From the NCBI RefSeq assembly GCF_040112705.1, contig NZ_CP157804.1, positions 2,164,001-2,228,000 of the forward strand: DNA of 64,000 nt, read 5' to 3'. Of this stretch, positions 34,337-43,715 are shown piece by piece; the first letter of the stretch is position 1; every line of letters starts with the position of its first letter. The DNA comes from Flagellimonas sp. MMG031. Lineage in GTDB: Bacteria; Bacteroidota; Bacteroidia; Flavobacteriales; Flavobacteriaceae. The notes under the pieces were generated by a model. It was not told the origin of the DNA, did no database searches, and was given only the letters and a program-made list of their open reading frames with translations. A program made the translations under genes and the position numbers.

Positions 34337-34843
34337 CTATCTTATGCGTTCATACTCCGTAAATTCGAACGTAGTCTCGCCATTTTCGTTTTTATCCGAT
34401 TCACTTCTGACAAGTAATTGTTGGGCATTTAATTGAATTACAATATGGTATTCACTTGTATTAGAATTAACATGGCTCAGTTTTCCTGATTCTTCGAGAG
34501 ACCAAGTGCCAATTTCAGTGAAAGTTTTTGATATCTGGCTATGACAGGCAATTGCCCCGATTCCCCAGAAATAGCGGTTATCTTCTTGCTCGTTACCCTT
34601 AACATATCTGAGAATATCATCTTTTCGGCAATTTTCGAATTGGGCAAACAAATCTTCCAAGGGCTCCAATATGCCCAATGAATCATTTGGTTGCCCTCTA
34701 AATTCTGCAATCCTTTTCCAATCTCCTGCTAAATTATTTTCGGTAAACAAAAGGTTGACTTGTTGTGAACTTTGGTCGTCTTTTTTGCAAGACCACATAA
34801 CCAACAAGGAAAGTGACACTATGTAAATTGTTTGTTTTGGCAT
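34337..34843 (-). CDS. Lipoprotein, lipocalin-like, unknown function
   Basis: A 168-residue protein with lipobox VMWSC followed by KKDD, a sorting pattern typical of Bacteroidota lipoproteins. The remainder is beta-rich with LAGDWKRIAEF near the start and GTWSLEESGKL, similar to small lipocalin-like domains. It is convergent with the NHL gene. Likely not part of the metal operon. The 199 bp upstream (34844-35042) hold nothing I can identify. Confidence 0.65.
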   Translation of the reverse strand: MPKQTIYIVSLSLLVMWSCKKDDQSSQQVNLLFTENNLAGDWKRIAEFRGQPNDSLGILEPLEDLFAQFENCRKDDILRYVKGNEQEDNRYFWGIGAIACHSQISKTFTEIGTWSLEESGKLSHVNSNTSEYHIVIQLNAQQLLVRSESDKNENGETTFEFTEYERIR

Positions 34844-35042
34844 TACTTGATTGATATAAAGTTACATCTTATCCTAACATTTAGTACATCTATTTTACAG
34901 AACTATAGTTAGATAGGTTCCAAGTTGTTTTAAATGGCCATTCACTATATAATTTCAAAATACAAATAAGATTCTCGCATTGGAATTTAGACCTATTGGG
35001 TTGTCAAGGCCAAAAAAGTCTATCCAATTAGCGATGTTGCCT

Positions 35043-35495
35043 TTACGTTTCCCGTCGTTTTCCTGAAATCTCAAGTATTTTGACCTGATAGACAATCGGA
35101 TTTCCCCTTTCGTATAATTTGCTCGAAAATTCATTGATAAACTCAACCTCTCTCCGTTCTTTTCTACGGATAATGCTCTTCACGCCTTCGGTAAAAAGGT
35201 GTAACTTTTGTTTGGCAATATTGCCCTCAAGTTCTTCGAATGTGCCGTGCACCATGGCCGATTCCCAATTGAACATCGATTGTATTTCTTCTACCTGTAC
35301 GGTAACCGAGTTGTTATTTCGCATCGCATTGATTTTATGGCCATCCGAGGTATAGCTAATGATCGTATTGTCGGCAGGATCAAAATAATAGGTGATGGGA
35401 ATCAAATAAGGCTTCCCTTGCCATAGATAGGCCAAGTGGCCGAGGTAATTGTTTCTGAGGACGCGCTCAATCGCACTAGTTGTTAAATCTGTCAT
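35043..35495 (-). CDS. Pyridoxamine-5'-phosphate-oxidase-like flavin-binding protein
   Basis: A 150-residue split-barrel protein. GHLAYLWQGKPYLIPITYYFD and ISYTSDGHKINAMRNN fit the FMN-binding PNPOx-like family. Such small proteins are linked to nitroreductase or stress roles. It stands alone between a lipoprotein gene and the phospholipase-D gene. Confidence 0.85.
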   Translation of the reverse strand: MTDLTTSAIERVLRNNYLGHLAYLWQGKPYLIPITYYFDPADNTIISYTSDGHKINAMRNNNSVTVQVEEIQSMFNWESAMVHGTFEELEGNIAKQKLHLFTEGVKSIIRRKERREVEFINEFSSKLYERGNPIVYQVKILEISGKRRET

Positions 35496-35669
35496 TGCTA
35501 TTGTTTTTGAATATTACTGATTGCTTATGTGTTTTTCAAAGTGTAGTTTCCACTTGTATTCCATCATCGATTATATATTTCCTTTTTTAAGTTGTTGTGC
35601 CTCATGATTTATCGCCTTGTCCGTACAGACAGATAAAGAGGCGAAACCATTTAACCACTTGCCAACATA

Positions 35670-36863
35670 TTATAACCTATAATTTTTCAAAAACCTTAAA
35701 TGCGGAAGAAAGGTTAGAAAAAGCATGGCTGTGCGTACCATTTGGTAAGAAATCCAATTACCCAACTTATTGAATATACCGGCTCTTTGTCTTAGACTCC
35801 CCTTTGTAATTTCGCTACACTGGCTTATAACCATTTCAAAGTCGGCCCGAAGAATTTTGGCAAAATTGACCGAGTGAACTTCTACGTTCATTTCAATACT
35901 GCCATAACAACTAAGACTGTTCAAGTTAAATGAGCCTATGGTAGACCATTTATTATCTACTACCGCAGCTTTACCGTGTACCACGGATTTGTTCCACTCA
36001 TAGATTCTCATATGGTGGTCTAGAAAAGAGGAGTACAAATGTTCGGTAGCCCTACGTACCAAAGGCACATCGCTAATGCCCGCTAAGATCACCGTTGTTT
36101 TTATTCCTCTTTTACAGGCCTTTTTCAATGCCTTTGCTATTCTGCTTCCAGGCAAAAAATACGAGCCTATGATAACTATTTCCTTTTCGGCATGAATGAA
36201 GGCGTTCGTGTAGGCATCACAGACTTCCGTTTTTTGCTGTAGCCAGTCGTTCTGTAAAATTCCCACGAGTGCCCTACCTGCCGAATGTAACACGGGTGGT
36301 ATTTTTTTTGAGCTTCCTTTTTTGAAAAAATAGTCGCTACACAGTTTTTGAAGATTTTCAGCTGCCGGGCAATTCAACTGAACGGCATAGTCCAACCAAG
36401 GTTCCGAACCTGTGGTTCCGTGGTATTTATTGGCAATATTGATTCCGCCTATCAACGCTATTTTTTCATCGGCGACCGCAATTTTATGATGCATCCGCCT
36501 GCCGATATAAAAATTGTTCAAGGAGAATAAAGGCGAAAAAAAACGAAGTAAAATACCATGCTGTACCAAATCCTGGGCAAAACTATCGGGTAATGCAGCG
36601 CTACCATAGGCATCCAATAAGACATATACCTTTACTTTTCGTTGAGCGGCTTTCTTTAAACAGGAGGCTATACGGTTTCCCGTGTCATCGTTTTCAAAAA
36701 TGTAGGTCTGTAAATGGATTTCTTTTTCTGCCCTATCGATTAACATTTCCAGCCTTAAAAAATAGTCTTCTCCCGAACGGACCAATTCAACATATTTCGA
36801 ATTGTCAACAGCATTTTGAAGTGCTGTTTTACTACGTTTTCTAAGTGCATATCGATGGTCCAT
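35670..36863 (-). CDS. Phospholipase-D family protein (cardiolipin synthase-like)
   Basis: A 397-residue protein with two HKD motifs: HHKIAVADEKIALIGG in the first half and VHGKAAVVDNKWSTIGSFN in the second. Layout and length fit ClsB-type cardiolipin synthases. A hydrophobic C-terminal stretch may anchor it. It is the last gene of the CopB/MFS/PLD run, 2 bp after the MFS gene. Confidence 0.88.
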   Translation of the reverse strand: MDHRYALRKRSKTALQNAVDNSKYVELVRSGEDYFLRLEMLIDRAEKEIHLQTYIFENDDTGNRIASCLKKAAQRKVKVYVLLDAYGSAALPDSFAQDLVQHGILLRFFSPLFSLNNFYIGRRMHHKIAVADEKIALIGGINIANKYHGTTGSEPWLDYAVQLNCPAAENLQKLCSDYFFKKGSSKKIPPVLHSAGRALVGILQNDWLQQKTEVCDAYTNAFIHAEKEIVIIGSYFLPGSRIAKALKKACKRGIKTTVILAGISDVPLVRRATEHLYSSFLDHHMRIYEWNKSVVHGKAAVVDNKWSTIGSFNLNSLSCYGSIEMNVEVHSVNFAKILRADFEMVISQCSEITKGSLRQRAGIFNKLGNWISYQMVRTAMLFLTFLPHLRFLKNYRL

Positions 36864-36865
36864 CG

Positions 36866-38125
36866 CTACCCTTTTTTATGCTGGTCGGCCAATAATGGCC
36901 TGTCAATCCCTTTATTTGGTCGATTCAAAAAATAAACCAGTCCCATAGCACCCAAAATGGTTGTACCGGCAATAATAAAAGGATAATAAAACCCTCCCGC
37001 TATTAGCCAAGTCCCCAATACCGGACCCAAAATTTGACCGATACTATTCGTGGAACTTTGAATGGATATATTCCTTCCCGTGTTTTCCTTGGAAATCAAA
37101 GAAACTGCCGAAAGCAGGTTTGGTGTTACCATGGCTCCCCCTGCTGCGAAAATTATTATAGTAACATAAATGTATAGTTCACCGCTCACAAAAGGGAAGA
37201 CAACTAGCGAAACACCGGAAATCAATAACCCCAATGTTATTTGCTGTTTCGAGGTCAGCATTTTTTCTCCATAGGTCGCAAATACAGGCTGTAAAACTGC
37301 CATAACGGAACCACAAAGCATAAAACCAATACCCACCTGATTGGTTGTAAAGGCCAACTCATCCTTCCCATAAATTGAAAACACGGTCTCAAACAAGGTA
37401 ACCACGAACTGCATCACAAAGGACAAGAGCAACAAAATGATAAAATAGTTACTCAGGGAAAAACTGAATTTGACTGCCTCAGAAGCAATACGATTTTTTA
37501 TTTCGGTATTCTTCAGCCATTTTATGATTATCAGCAATACCACAAAGCCCAAAAGAGCTGCCAAAATAAAGGGAACCGAAAAACGGTCTAAGTGGAACAC
37601 TCCAAAAGAGTATGTATAGTGTAGGTTCGTTTGCGACAGAAATCCCCCCAGAACAGGGCCAAATATCACACCGGAACTGATAGCGACCCCAGACCAGGCC
37701 ATTATTTTGGTCCTTCGCTTTTCTGAAGTGATATCACTTAAATAAGCATTACTGACAGGAATAACCGCAGACGTAAAGATGCCCCCTATGATACGGGCTA
37801 TATATAGCATCGACAGGGAAGTGGCAAGACCCGTTAGCAAGTTCATCACGACAAAACCTACAAGCCCCAATAGTATTATAGGTTTACGGCCGTATTTATC
37901 GGAAAGCTTGCCCCAGACGATAACGAACAAGAGCTGGAACAATGGATAAATACTGGTTAACATTCCGATATGGAAGTTGATAAGGTCCGTATCCAGATTG
38001 TCTTTTAGAGCCAGTCTTTCCGTGTAATAGGGCAGGGTAGGCAATAAAATACCGTACCCGAGCATTACCACAAATAAACTTAACAGCACTAAAAATATCC
38101 TGTTAAGTTTGTCCTTTCTATTCAT
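36866..38125 (-). CDS. Major facilitator superfamily transporter
   Basis: A 419-residue protein with twelve predicted helices and the MFS motif GKLSDKYGRKP between helices 2 and 3. Similar to multidrug or metabolite exporters of the DHA group. It overlaps the CopB stop codon by one base. Substrate unknown. Confidence 0.85.
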   Translation of the reverse strand: MNRKDKLNRIFLVLLSLFVVMLGYGILLPTLPYYTERLALKDNLDTDLINFHIGMLTSIYPLFQLLFVIVWGKLSDKYGRKPIILLGLVGFVVMNLLTGLATSLSMLYIARIIGGIFTSAVIPVSNAYLSDITSEKRRTKIMAWSGVAISSGVIFGPVLGGFLSQTNLHYTYSFGVFHLDRFSVPFILAALLGFVVLLIIIKWLKNTEIKNRIASEAVKFSFSLSNYFIILLLLSFVMQFVVTLFETVFSIYGKDELAFTTNQVGIGFMLCGSVMAVLQPVFATYGEKMLTSKQQITLGLLISGVSLVVFPFVSGELYIYVTIIIFAAGGAMVTPNLLSAVSLISKENTGRNISIQSSTNSIGQILGPVLGTWLIAGGFYYPFIIAGTTILGAMGLVYFLNRPNKGIDRPLLADQHKKG

Positions 38126-40275
38126 TACTTTTTCCCAATTTTTCTTTTCAACAATTGGGCGTTAATGGCTACAATAATGGTGCTCAAACTCATAAACACG
38201 GCACCAACTGCGGGACCCAGTACAAAGCCTGATGAGTACAAAACACCTGCTGCCAATGGGATGGCGACCACGTTATAGCCGGTGGCCCATATCAAGTTCT
38301 GGATCATCTTGTTGTAGGTGGCCTTGCCGAACAAAATCAAATTGGCAATATCCTGTGGGTTACTGTTTACTAGAATAATGTCGGCAGTCTCCGCAGCGAC
38401 ATCGGTGCCGGAGCCCACAGCTATTCCAACGTTGGCTTGTGCCAATGCAGGTGCGTCATTGACCCCATCGCCCGTCATGGCCACAAACTCTCCTTTGCTT
38501 TCCAACTCTTTTACGATTTCCACTTTTTGATGGGGTAGTACCTCGGCATAATAGCCATCCAACCCTAATTTATCGCTAACAGCCTTGGCGGTTTTTTCAT
38601 TGTCCCCGGTGGCCATCAAGACTTTGATGTTGTTCTTTTTGAAAATTTTGATGGCTTCAGCGGATTCCGGTCTAATCTCATCCGCTAAGGCAATATAACC
38701 GACCAATTTTCCATCGATTAGAACAAAAACCACCGTTTCAGCGGCATCGCTATAGGCATCTTCAGGAATTGCAATTTTTTCATCCCTTAAATAACCCGGA
38801 CTTACTACTTTCACTTGCTTACCTTCCACATTGGCCTCTACACCTTTACCAGTAATGGCATTAAAGTTTTTTGGTTTCGGGATTGTAATATTATCTTCTT
38901 TGACCTTTTTTATGATTCCAACTGCAATAGGATGTTCCGAGCTCTGTTCCAAGGCACTTGAAAGCCTTAAGATTTCTTCTGTTGAATATTCTTGTTTAAC
39001 CGATTCAACTCTTGTGACACCAAAATCACCTTTGGTCAATGTTCCGGTTTTATCAAACAACAAAGCTGATATTTTTCGGGATTCTTCAAAAGCCGTTCGA
39101 TTTCTTATCAGTAAGCCATTTTGGGCGGATACTGCGGTAGATATAGCGACAACTAACGGAATGGCAAGTCCTAATGCGTGTGGGCAAGCGATAACCATAA
39201 CCGTTACCATTCTCTCCAAGGCATATACAAAAGGGAAGCCTAAAATCAACCAAACTGCCAATGTGCCAAAACCAATTGCCAGGGCTATGTATGTCAACCA
39301 TTTTGCCGCCCTATCGGAAAGGTTCTGCATTTTAGATTTGGTCTTTTGCGCTTCCTCAACCATTGTGATTACTTTGTTGAGATAACTGTCCTTTCCGGTA
39401 TGTTCTACCTTAACCTTTAAGGTGCTATTGCCGTTTACTGAGCCTCCAATTACTTTGTCGTTCTCATCTTTTTTCACTGGCTTGGATTCCCCTGTAAGCA
39501 TTGATTCATTTAAGTAACTCGAACCATCTACTATAATCCCATCAGCAGGAACTTTTTCACCTGGCTTTACTAAAATCACATCGTCTTTTAACAAATCTTC
39601 CAAGGGAATATCTTCTATAGTATCACCCTTTACCCTGTGGGCTTCGGCGGGCATCATACTTACTAATAGCTGTAAGGCTTTTGATGCACCTAGCACACTT
39701 TTCATTTCTATCCAATGGCCTAAAAGCATAATTGCGATCAGTGTTGAAAGTTCCCAGAAAAAATCTTCACCTCTTAGTCCGAATACTGTGGCAGTACTAT
39801 AAAAGTAGGCAACGCTTATGGCCATGGAAATTAGGGTCATCATTCCAGGTGCACCCTTTTTGACCTCTGACCAAAAACCTTTTAAGAAAGGCCAACCTCC
39901 ATAGAAATAGACGATGGTAGATAGTGCAAATAGGATATATGGGTTTCCTGGTAAGAGAAATTCATATCCGAAAAACTCCTGTATCATTGGCGAGAAGAAC
40001 AATATGGGAATGGTTAGCACGAGCGTTACCCAAAACCGTTTTCGAAAATCGGCAATCATCATTTTGTGATGGTCGTGACCCATTTGACCGTGACCTGGAT
40101 TATGACCTGAATGGTCGCCAGAACCGTGATCCATTTTACTATGATCCATCTTGCTATGGTCGTCCGATTTTGGGTCTTCCATTTTCGAGTGATCCATTTT
40201 TGAATGGTCATCTTTGTCGTGATTCATTTTAGAATGGTCCATTTTTTTGTTCTTTTGCTCTTCGTGATTGTCCAT
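38125..40275 (-). CDS. copB: Copper-translocating P-type ATPase, CopB type
   Basis: A 716-residue P1B-3 ATPase. The first 70 residues are an exceptional His/Met/Asp-rich repeat (DHSKMDHSKM, GHNPGHGQMGHDHH). The transmembrane site is CPH (Cys364-Pro-His366), diagnostic of CopB rather than CopA. The actuator TGES, phosphorylation DKTGT and GDGVNDAPA motifs are present. Exports Cu to the periplasm. There is no HMA domain, but a CopZ-like one is encoded at 55743. Confidence 0.95.
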   Translation of the reverse strand: MDNHEEQKNKKMDHSKMNHDKDDHSKMDHSKMEDPKSDDHSKMDHSKMDHGSGDHSGHNPGHGQMGHDHHKMMIADFRKRFWVTLVLTIPILFFSPMIQEFFGYEFLLPGNPYILFALSTIVYFYGGWPFLKGFWSEVKKGAPGMMTLISMAISVAYFYSTATVFGLRGEDFFWELSTLIAIMLLGHWIEMKSVLGASKALQLLVSMMPAEAHRVKGDTIEDIPLEDLLKDDVILVKPGEKVPADGIIVDGSSYLNESMLTGESKPVKKDENDKVIGGSVNGNSTLKVKVEHTGKDSYLNKVITMVEEAQKTKSKMQNLSDRAAKWLTYIALAIGFGTLAVWLILGFPFVYALERMVTVMVIACPHALGLAIPLVVAISTAVSAQNGLLIRNRTAFEESRKISALLFDKTGTLTKGDFGVTRVESVKQEYSTEEILRLSSALEQSSEHPIAVGIIKKVKEDNITIPKPKNFNAITGKGVEANVEGKQVKVVSPGYLRDEKIAIPEDAYSDAAETVVFVLIDGKLVGYIALADEIRPESAEAIKIFKKNNIKVLMATGDNEKTAKAVSDKLGLDGYYAEVLPHQKVEIVKELESKGEFVAMTGDGVNDAPALAQANVGIAVGSGTDVAAETADIILVNSNPQDIANLILFGKATYNKMIQNLIWATGYNVVAIPLAAGVLYSSGFVLGPAVGAVFMSLSTIIVAINAQLLKRKIGKK

Positions 40276-40292
40276 AGTATTCTATTTAAGGG

Positions 40293-40585
40293 TTATCGTA
40301 ATTTTTTTCGCATTGCTTCCGAGATATTTTCAGCATAGACCCCATAGGCATCTACCAAAAGCCCCTTTATACCATCTTTTGATGAAATGGCATAAAGAAC
40401 ACTGTTATCGTCCGTACTGCTCATACCTTCAAAACGATGGGTTTCATCCACATCAAATTCTTCGGGATGGATTTCCAATTCCAATGAAGCACATTTTATA
40501 CAGTCGGGGCCAAATTGAAATCATAGGTATATCCCCTGATCTGTAAGTCATTAATTGCTTCTGATAGGGTGTCATAGTTTCTCAT
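40293..40585 (-). pseudogene. PRPP-synthetase-associated small protein, split by a one-base frameshift
   Basis: From ATG 40585 the frame reads MRNYDTLSEAINDLQIRGY and DFNLAP, then meets a stop at 40496-40498. One base out of register, it continues PDCIKCASLELEIHPEEF and VDETHRFEGMSS...GLLVDAYGVYAE to a stop at 40293. The whole matches a small Bacteroidota family of about 95 residues (YDT..EA...L...GY, DFNL, C-x2-C, P-E-F-x-VD, RFEG, AYGVY). The break falls in a run of four C/G (40506-40509), so one base has been lost or misread. Often labelled phosphoribosylpyrophosphate synthetase although too small for that enzyme. Confidence 0.7.
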
Positions 40586-40588
40586 AAT

Positions 40589-41242
40589 TTATTGTTTGTA
40601 TGTCATCGTAAAATAGCTGCCGTCTTTCTCGGTAAATTTCTGGAATGATAACAAGTTCTCACTTGTAAGTTTTTCACTTGCAACATAGTCCAATTGTTTA
40701 ATTCGTATACCAATGGCATAGGCCTTAATATTGATTTTGGATTTGATTGTTTTCCCATTTCCGTTAGATTCCAACACGCGGTCATAAATTTTAATCTTAC
40801 TGTTGGAACCAAAGAAGTTCAACAATCCCGAATCAAAGCTCATTTCGAGTTCAACATTCTCTAAGTTCCCAAGGTCATAGAGTTCCTTGAAATTTTTGGA
40901 CACTGTATTGATTTCGGTTTCCTTGGATTTTGGCTTTGAAAAAGGGAAGGCCATTACTATAATACTGGATTCATCCGGTTTGCATCGGTAAGTGGTGGTA
41001 TATTTATCGGTCGGGGTGCCTTTTTCATCAAAAAGCTCGGTTGTGACAACAATTTCATAGTAACCATTGGCTTCTTTTAGCTTTCCGGCTTTAAAAGTTT
41101 GCTTGTTCAGAAAGTCTCCATTTTTATCAAAATTTTCCCGTACCACCAATCTATCGGACAATTGTCCAATCAACATTTTATCTTGTGGGTATGCGGAAAA
41201 AATCATAAAAACGTATACTATTAAGTGCAATCCTATTTTCAT
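40589..41242 (-). CDS. Exported hypothetical protein
   Basis: A 217-residue protein with a signal peptide (residues about 1-19, ending AYPQ) and a largely beta-strand mature part rich in Lys/Glu. No cysteine cluster and no recognisable domain. It overlaps the PRPP synthetase stop by 4 bp, so it is in the same operon. Confidence 0.65.
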   Translation of the reverse strand: MKIGLHLIVYVFMIFSAYPQDKMLIGQLSDRLVVRENFDKNGDFLNKQTFKAGKLKEANGYYEIVVTTELFDEKGTPTDKYTTTYRCKPDESSIIVMAFPFSKPKSKETEINTVSKNFKELYDLGNLENVELEMSFDSGLLNFFGSNSKIKIYDRVLESNGNGKTIKSKINIKAYAIGIRIKQLDYVASEKLTSENLLSFQKFTEKDGSYFTMTYKQ

Positions 41243-42132
41243 ATGTGGTGCATCAACTCTTTTACTTCCTTGGCGATCACATCGCTCAAATCAATTTTAT
41301 TTGACTGGTGTGGAATCGTGTTGCAGGTAATGATGTCCTCCACATAAGCGTCCCACAAATCTTGATAGGCATTTCCTGAAAATACGGCATGAATGCCAAT
41401 GCATATTGCAGGTTTCATTCCCGCACTTTTCAAATGCTCCGTAGTTTCTATCATGGTCCGGGCCGTAGAAATGATGTCGTCTACTAAAACTGGCGTCGCT
41501 TCCTTATATTTATCTACATCGGGAACGGAAACTTCAACATCACGGTCGCCATGGCGGACCTTTTGTAACACCGTGAAGGGTACTCCCGCTTTTTTTGCCA
41601 CATCGGAAACCCATTGCTCACTTTCGGAATCGGGCCCGATAAGTACCGGATTATGAATGTTCTCCTTGATGTATTTGGAGATTTCGTCCGCTGCATGAAT
41701 GACCCTGTTCGGAATGTTGTATACCTCGCCCAACGAATGTATTCTATGTAGATGCGGGTCAATGGTCGTGATGCTATCTGCAAAACCAGAAATCAATTTT
41801 CCGAAAAACCCAGAAGTAACCCCTTCGCCCTTATGAAAAACCTTGTCTTGCCGCATATAGGCCAAATAGGGAGCCACCAAGCATGTGCACATCGCGCCCA
41901 AAGATTTTGCGGTGTGGCTTAAAAAATACAATGGCAATAGTTTTTCATCGGGTTCGTGCAAGGTGCAGACCATGATTACACATTTGTCTTTTACATCGGA
42001 AAGGATACGCGTGTAGGATTCCCCATCCGGAAATTTGCGTATGGTACATTCCCCGATTTCCGCTTTCATTTTCTCTGCCAATAATTCCGTGAGTTCTTGG
42101 TTTCCCAGAAGACTGAATAATATAGTTTTCAT
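41239..42132 (-). CDS. Ribose-phosphate pyrophosphokinase (PRPP synthetase), divergent short form
   Basis: A 297-residue protein with the PRPP-binding loop VLVDDIISTARTM, the KFPDGES N-terminal ATP segment, DPHLHRIHSLGE, and PDSESEQWV. It is shorter than the housekeeping Prs (about 315) and differs from it, being of the type found beside AMP phosphorylase genes. It could use AMP-phosphorylase products or feed nucleotide salvage. 11 bp downstream of the phosphorylase gene. Confidence 0.85.
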   Translation of the reverse strand: MKTILFSLLGNQELTELLAEKMKAEIGECTIRKFPDGESYTRILSDVKDKCVIMVCTLHEPDEKLLPLYFLSHTAKSLGAMCTCLVAPYLAYMRQDKVFHKGEGVTSGFFGKLISGFADSITTIDPHLHRIHSLGEVYNIPNRVIHAADEISKYIKENIHNPVLIGPDSESEQWVSDVAKKAGVPFTVLQKVRHGDRDVEVSVPDVDKYKEATPVLVDDIISTARTMIETTEHLKSAGMKPAICIGIHAVFSGNAYQDLWDAYVEDIITCNTIPHQSNKIDLSDVIAKEVKELMHHI

Positions 42133-42143
42133 TTGTCCTTTTT

Positions 42144-43646
42144 TTATTCTATTGTTATAATATCGTCATGGTTCTCATAATATTCCAAGGCATAATTCAA
42201 CTCACCTTGCGATTCTGCAAAGAGCGTATACAGCAACTGGCCTTTTTCTATTTCATCGTTCAAATGAACGTTCAGTAAAATACCGGCAGATTTTGATTGG
42301 GGCGCACCTGAAAGTTTGGCGAGTTTTGCAATCTTTCTATTGTCAATACGCCGTAAAACACCTGTTTTTTTGGCTTTTATTTCGAATTTATAAGGTTTTA
42401 GGAGAGGTTGTTTAAAATTACCTTGGGCTTTACAGATAGCGAGAAATTTGTTATATGCCTTACCTGATTCCAATAGCCCTCTGGCGGTTTGCTTTCCTTT
42501 TCCCGATTCGATTTCGCCAGAAAGCTCTAACAGCTCGCCCGCCAACAGAACTGCCCTTTCTCTTAGGTCTTTCGGTGCATCAACTTCATTCTTGAGTACA
42601 CTAAGGATGTCCATTGCTTCAAGGGCTGGACCAATACCTCTGCCGACAGGCTGTGTGCCATCTGTAATAACTACTCTTGTAGTAAGGCCAACAGCTTTGC
42701 CCACGACTTCGAGATGTTCCTTAAGCTTCATGGCAGCGTCATTGGTACGAACCTTGGCCGTTTCGCCGACAGGAATATCAATGACCACATGGGTAGAACC
42801 TGCTGCCGCTTTTTTGGAAAGAACCGATGCAATCAACTGCCCTTCGCTATCAATATCCAAGGCTTTTTCAATTTTGATGAGCATATCATCTGCCGGACTT
42901 AATTGGGCGGTACCCCCCCAAACAAAACATCCGCCTTCTTTTTCAACAACTGCTTTGATTTCTTCCAAAGAAAGGGTAACATTGGTCAATACCTCCATGG
43001 TATCGGCTGTTCCTGCCGGGGAAGTAATGGCTCTCGATGATGTTTTGGGCATGGTAAGCCCGTAGGCTGCAACAATGGCTACAACGATGGGTGTTGTTCG
43101 GTTTCCTGGCAAGCCACCGATACAATGTTTATCGACTACGATTTTTTTGTTCCAATCCAATTGTTTTCCAGAAGCTATCATGGCTTGTGTGAGATTCGAG
43201 ATTTCATTGACATCCAATCTATTTCCGGCACAGGCCGTAATAAAAGCCGAAAGATGAATGTTGGAGTAATCTCCTTCAACAATATCTGTAATGATTTCTT
43301 CGAAGGCCGTATAAGCTAGTTTTTGATTGTAGATTTTGGCCCTTACATGGCTTAACGAATCTATAGGTTCCAAGTGCGACACCCTTAGTGTTTCATTTCC
43401 GGACACTTTTAATTTTTTCGCCGCCGCTTCCGATAAGCCTATCTCTCCGGCTAGCAGCACATCCGACGTTATTACATTAAGACTGGCAACGATGGAAGTA
43501 TTGAAATTGGATACCCGGATTCTGGTTAATGCTTCAAAACCTTCGGAAACACAGACATGGCAATCTTCCCGCATATAAACCACATGTTCGTTCTGTGTAT
43601 AAATGCCCAAGTGTTTATATTTTAAAGTACTCGATTTTTCTTCCAT
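42144..43646 (-). CDS. AMP phosphorylase / thymidine phosphorylase family protein
   Basis: A 500-residue protein. Compared with thymidine phosphorylase (about 440) it carries an extra N-terminal domain of about 85 residues, as in archaeal AMP phosphorylase. The catalytic core shows VVDKHCIGGLPGNRTTP, SSRAITSPAGTADTMEVL and GTAQLSPADD. Expected reaction: AMP + phosphate to ribose-1,5-bisphosphate + adenine. No R15P isomerase or RuBisCO is in the window. Adjacent to PRPP synthetase. Confidence 0.85.
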   Translation of the reverse strand: MEEKSSTLKYKHLGIYTQNEHVVYMREDCHVCVSEGFEALTRIRVSNFNTSIVASLNVITSDVLLAGEIGLSEAAAKKLKVSGNETLRVSHLEPIDSLSHVRAKIYNQKLAYTAFEEIITDIVEGDYSNIHLSAFITACAGNRLDVNEISNLTQAMIASGKQLDWNKKIVVDKHCIGGLPGNRTTPIVVAIVAAYGLTMPKTSSRAITSPAGTADTMEVLTNVTLSLEEIKAVVEKEGGCFVWGGTAQLSPADDMLIKIEKALDIDSEGQLIASVLSKKAAAGSTHVVIDIPVGETAKVRTNDAAMKLKEHLEVVGKAVGLTTRVVITDGTQPVGRGIGPALEAMDILSVLKNEVDAPKDLRERAVLLAGELLELSGEIESGKGKQTARGLLESGKAYNKFLAICKAQGNFKQPLLKPYKFEIKAKKTGVLRRIDNRKIAKLAKLSGAPQSKSAGILLNVHLNDEIEKGQLLYTLFAESQGELNYALEYYENHDDIITIE

Positions 43647-43715
43647 AACCTTTTCGTTATTTTATTTTTAATAGTGTTGGTGATGCCACCAATAGTATTC
43701 CTATAATCTAGTCCA

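Noticed and set aside
34955..35146. 63-codon open frame on the minus strand past the PNPOx-like gene
   Set aside because: Most of it overlaps the end of a well-supported flavoprotein gene in another frame, and its sequence shows no domain or signal.
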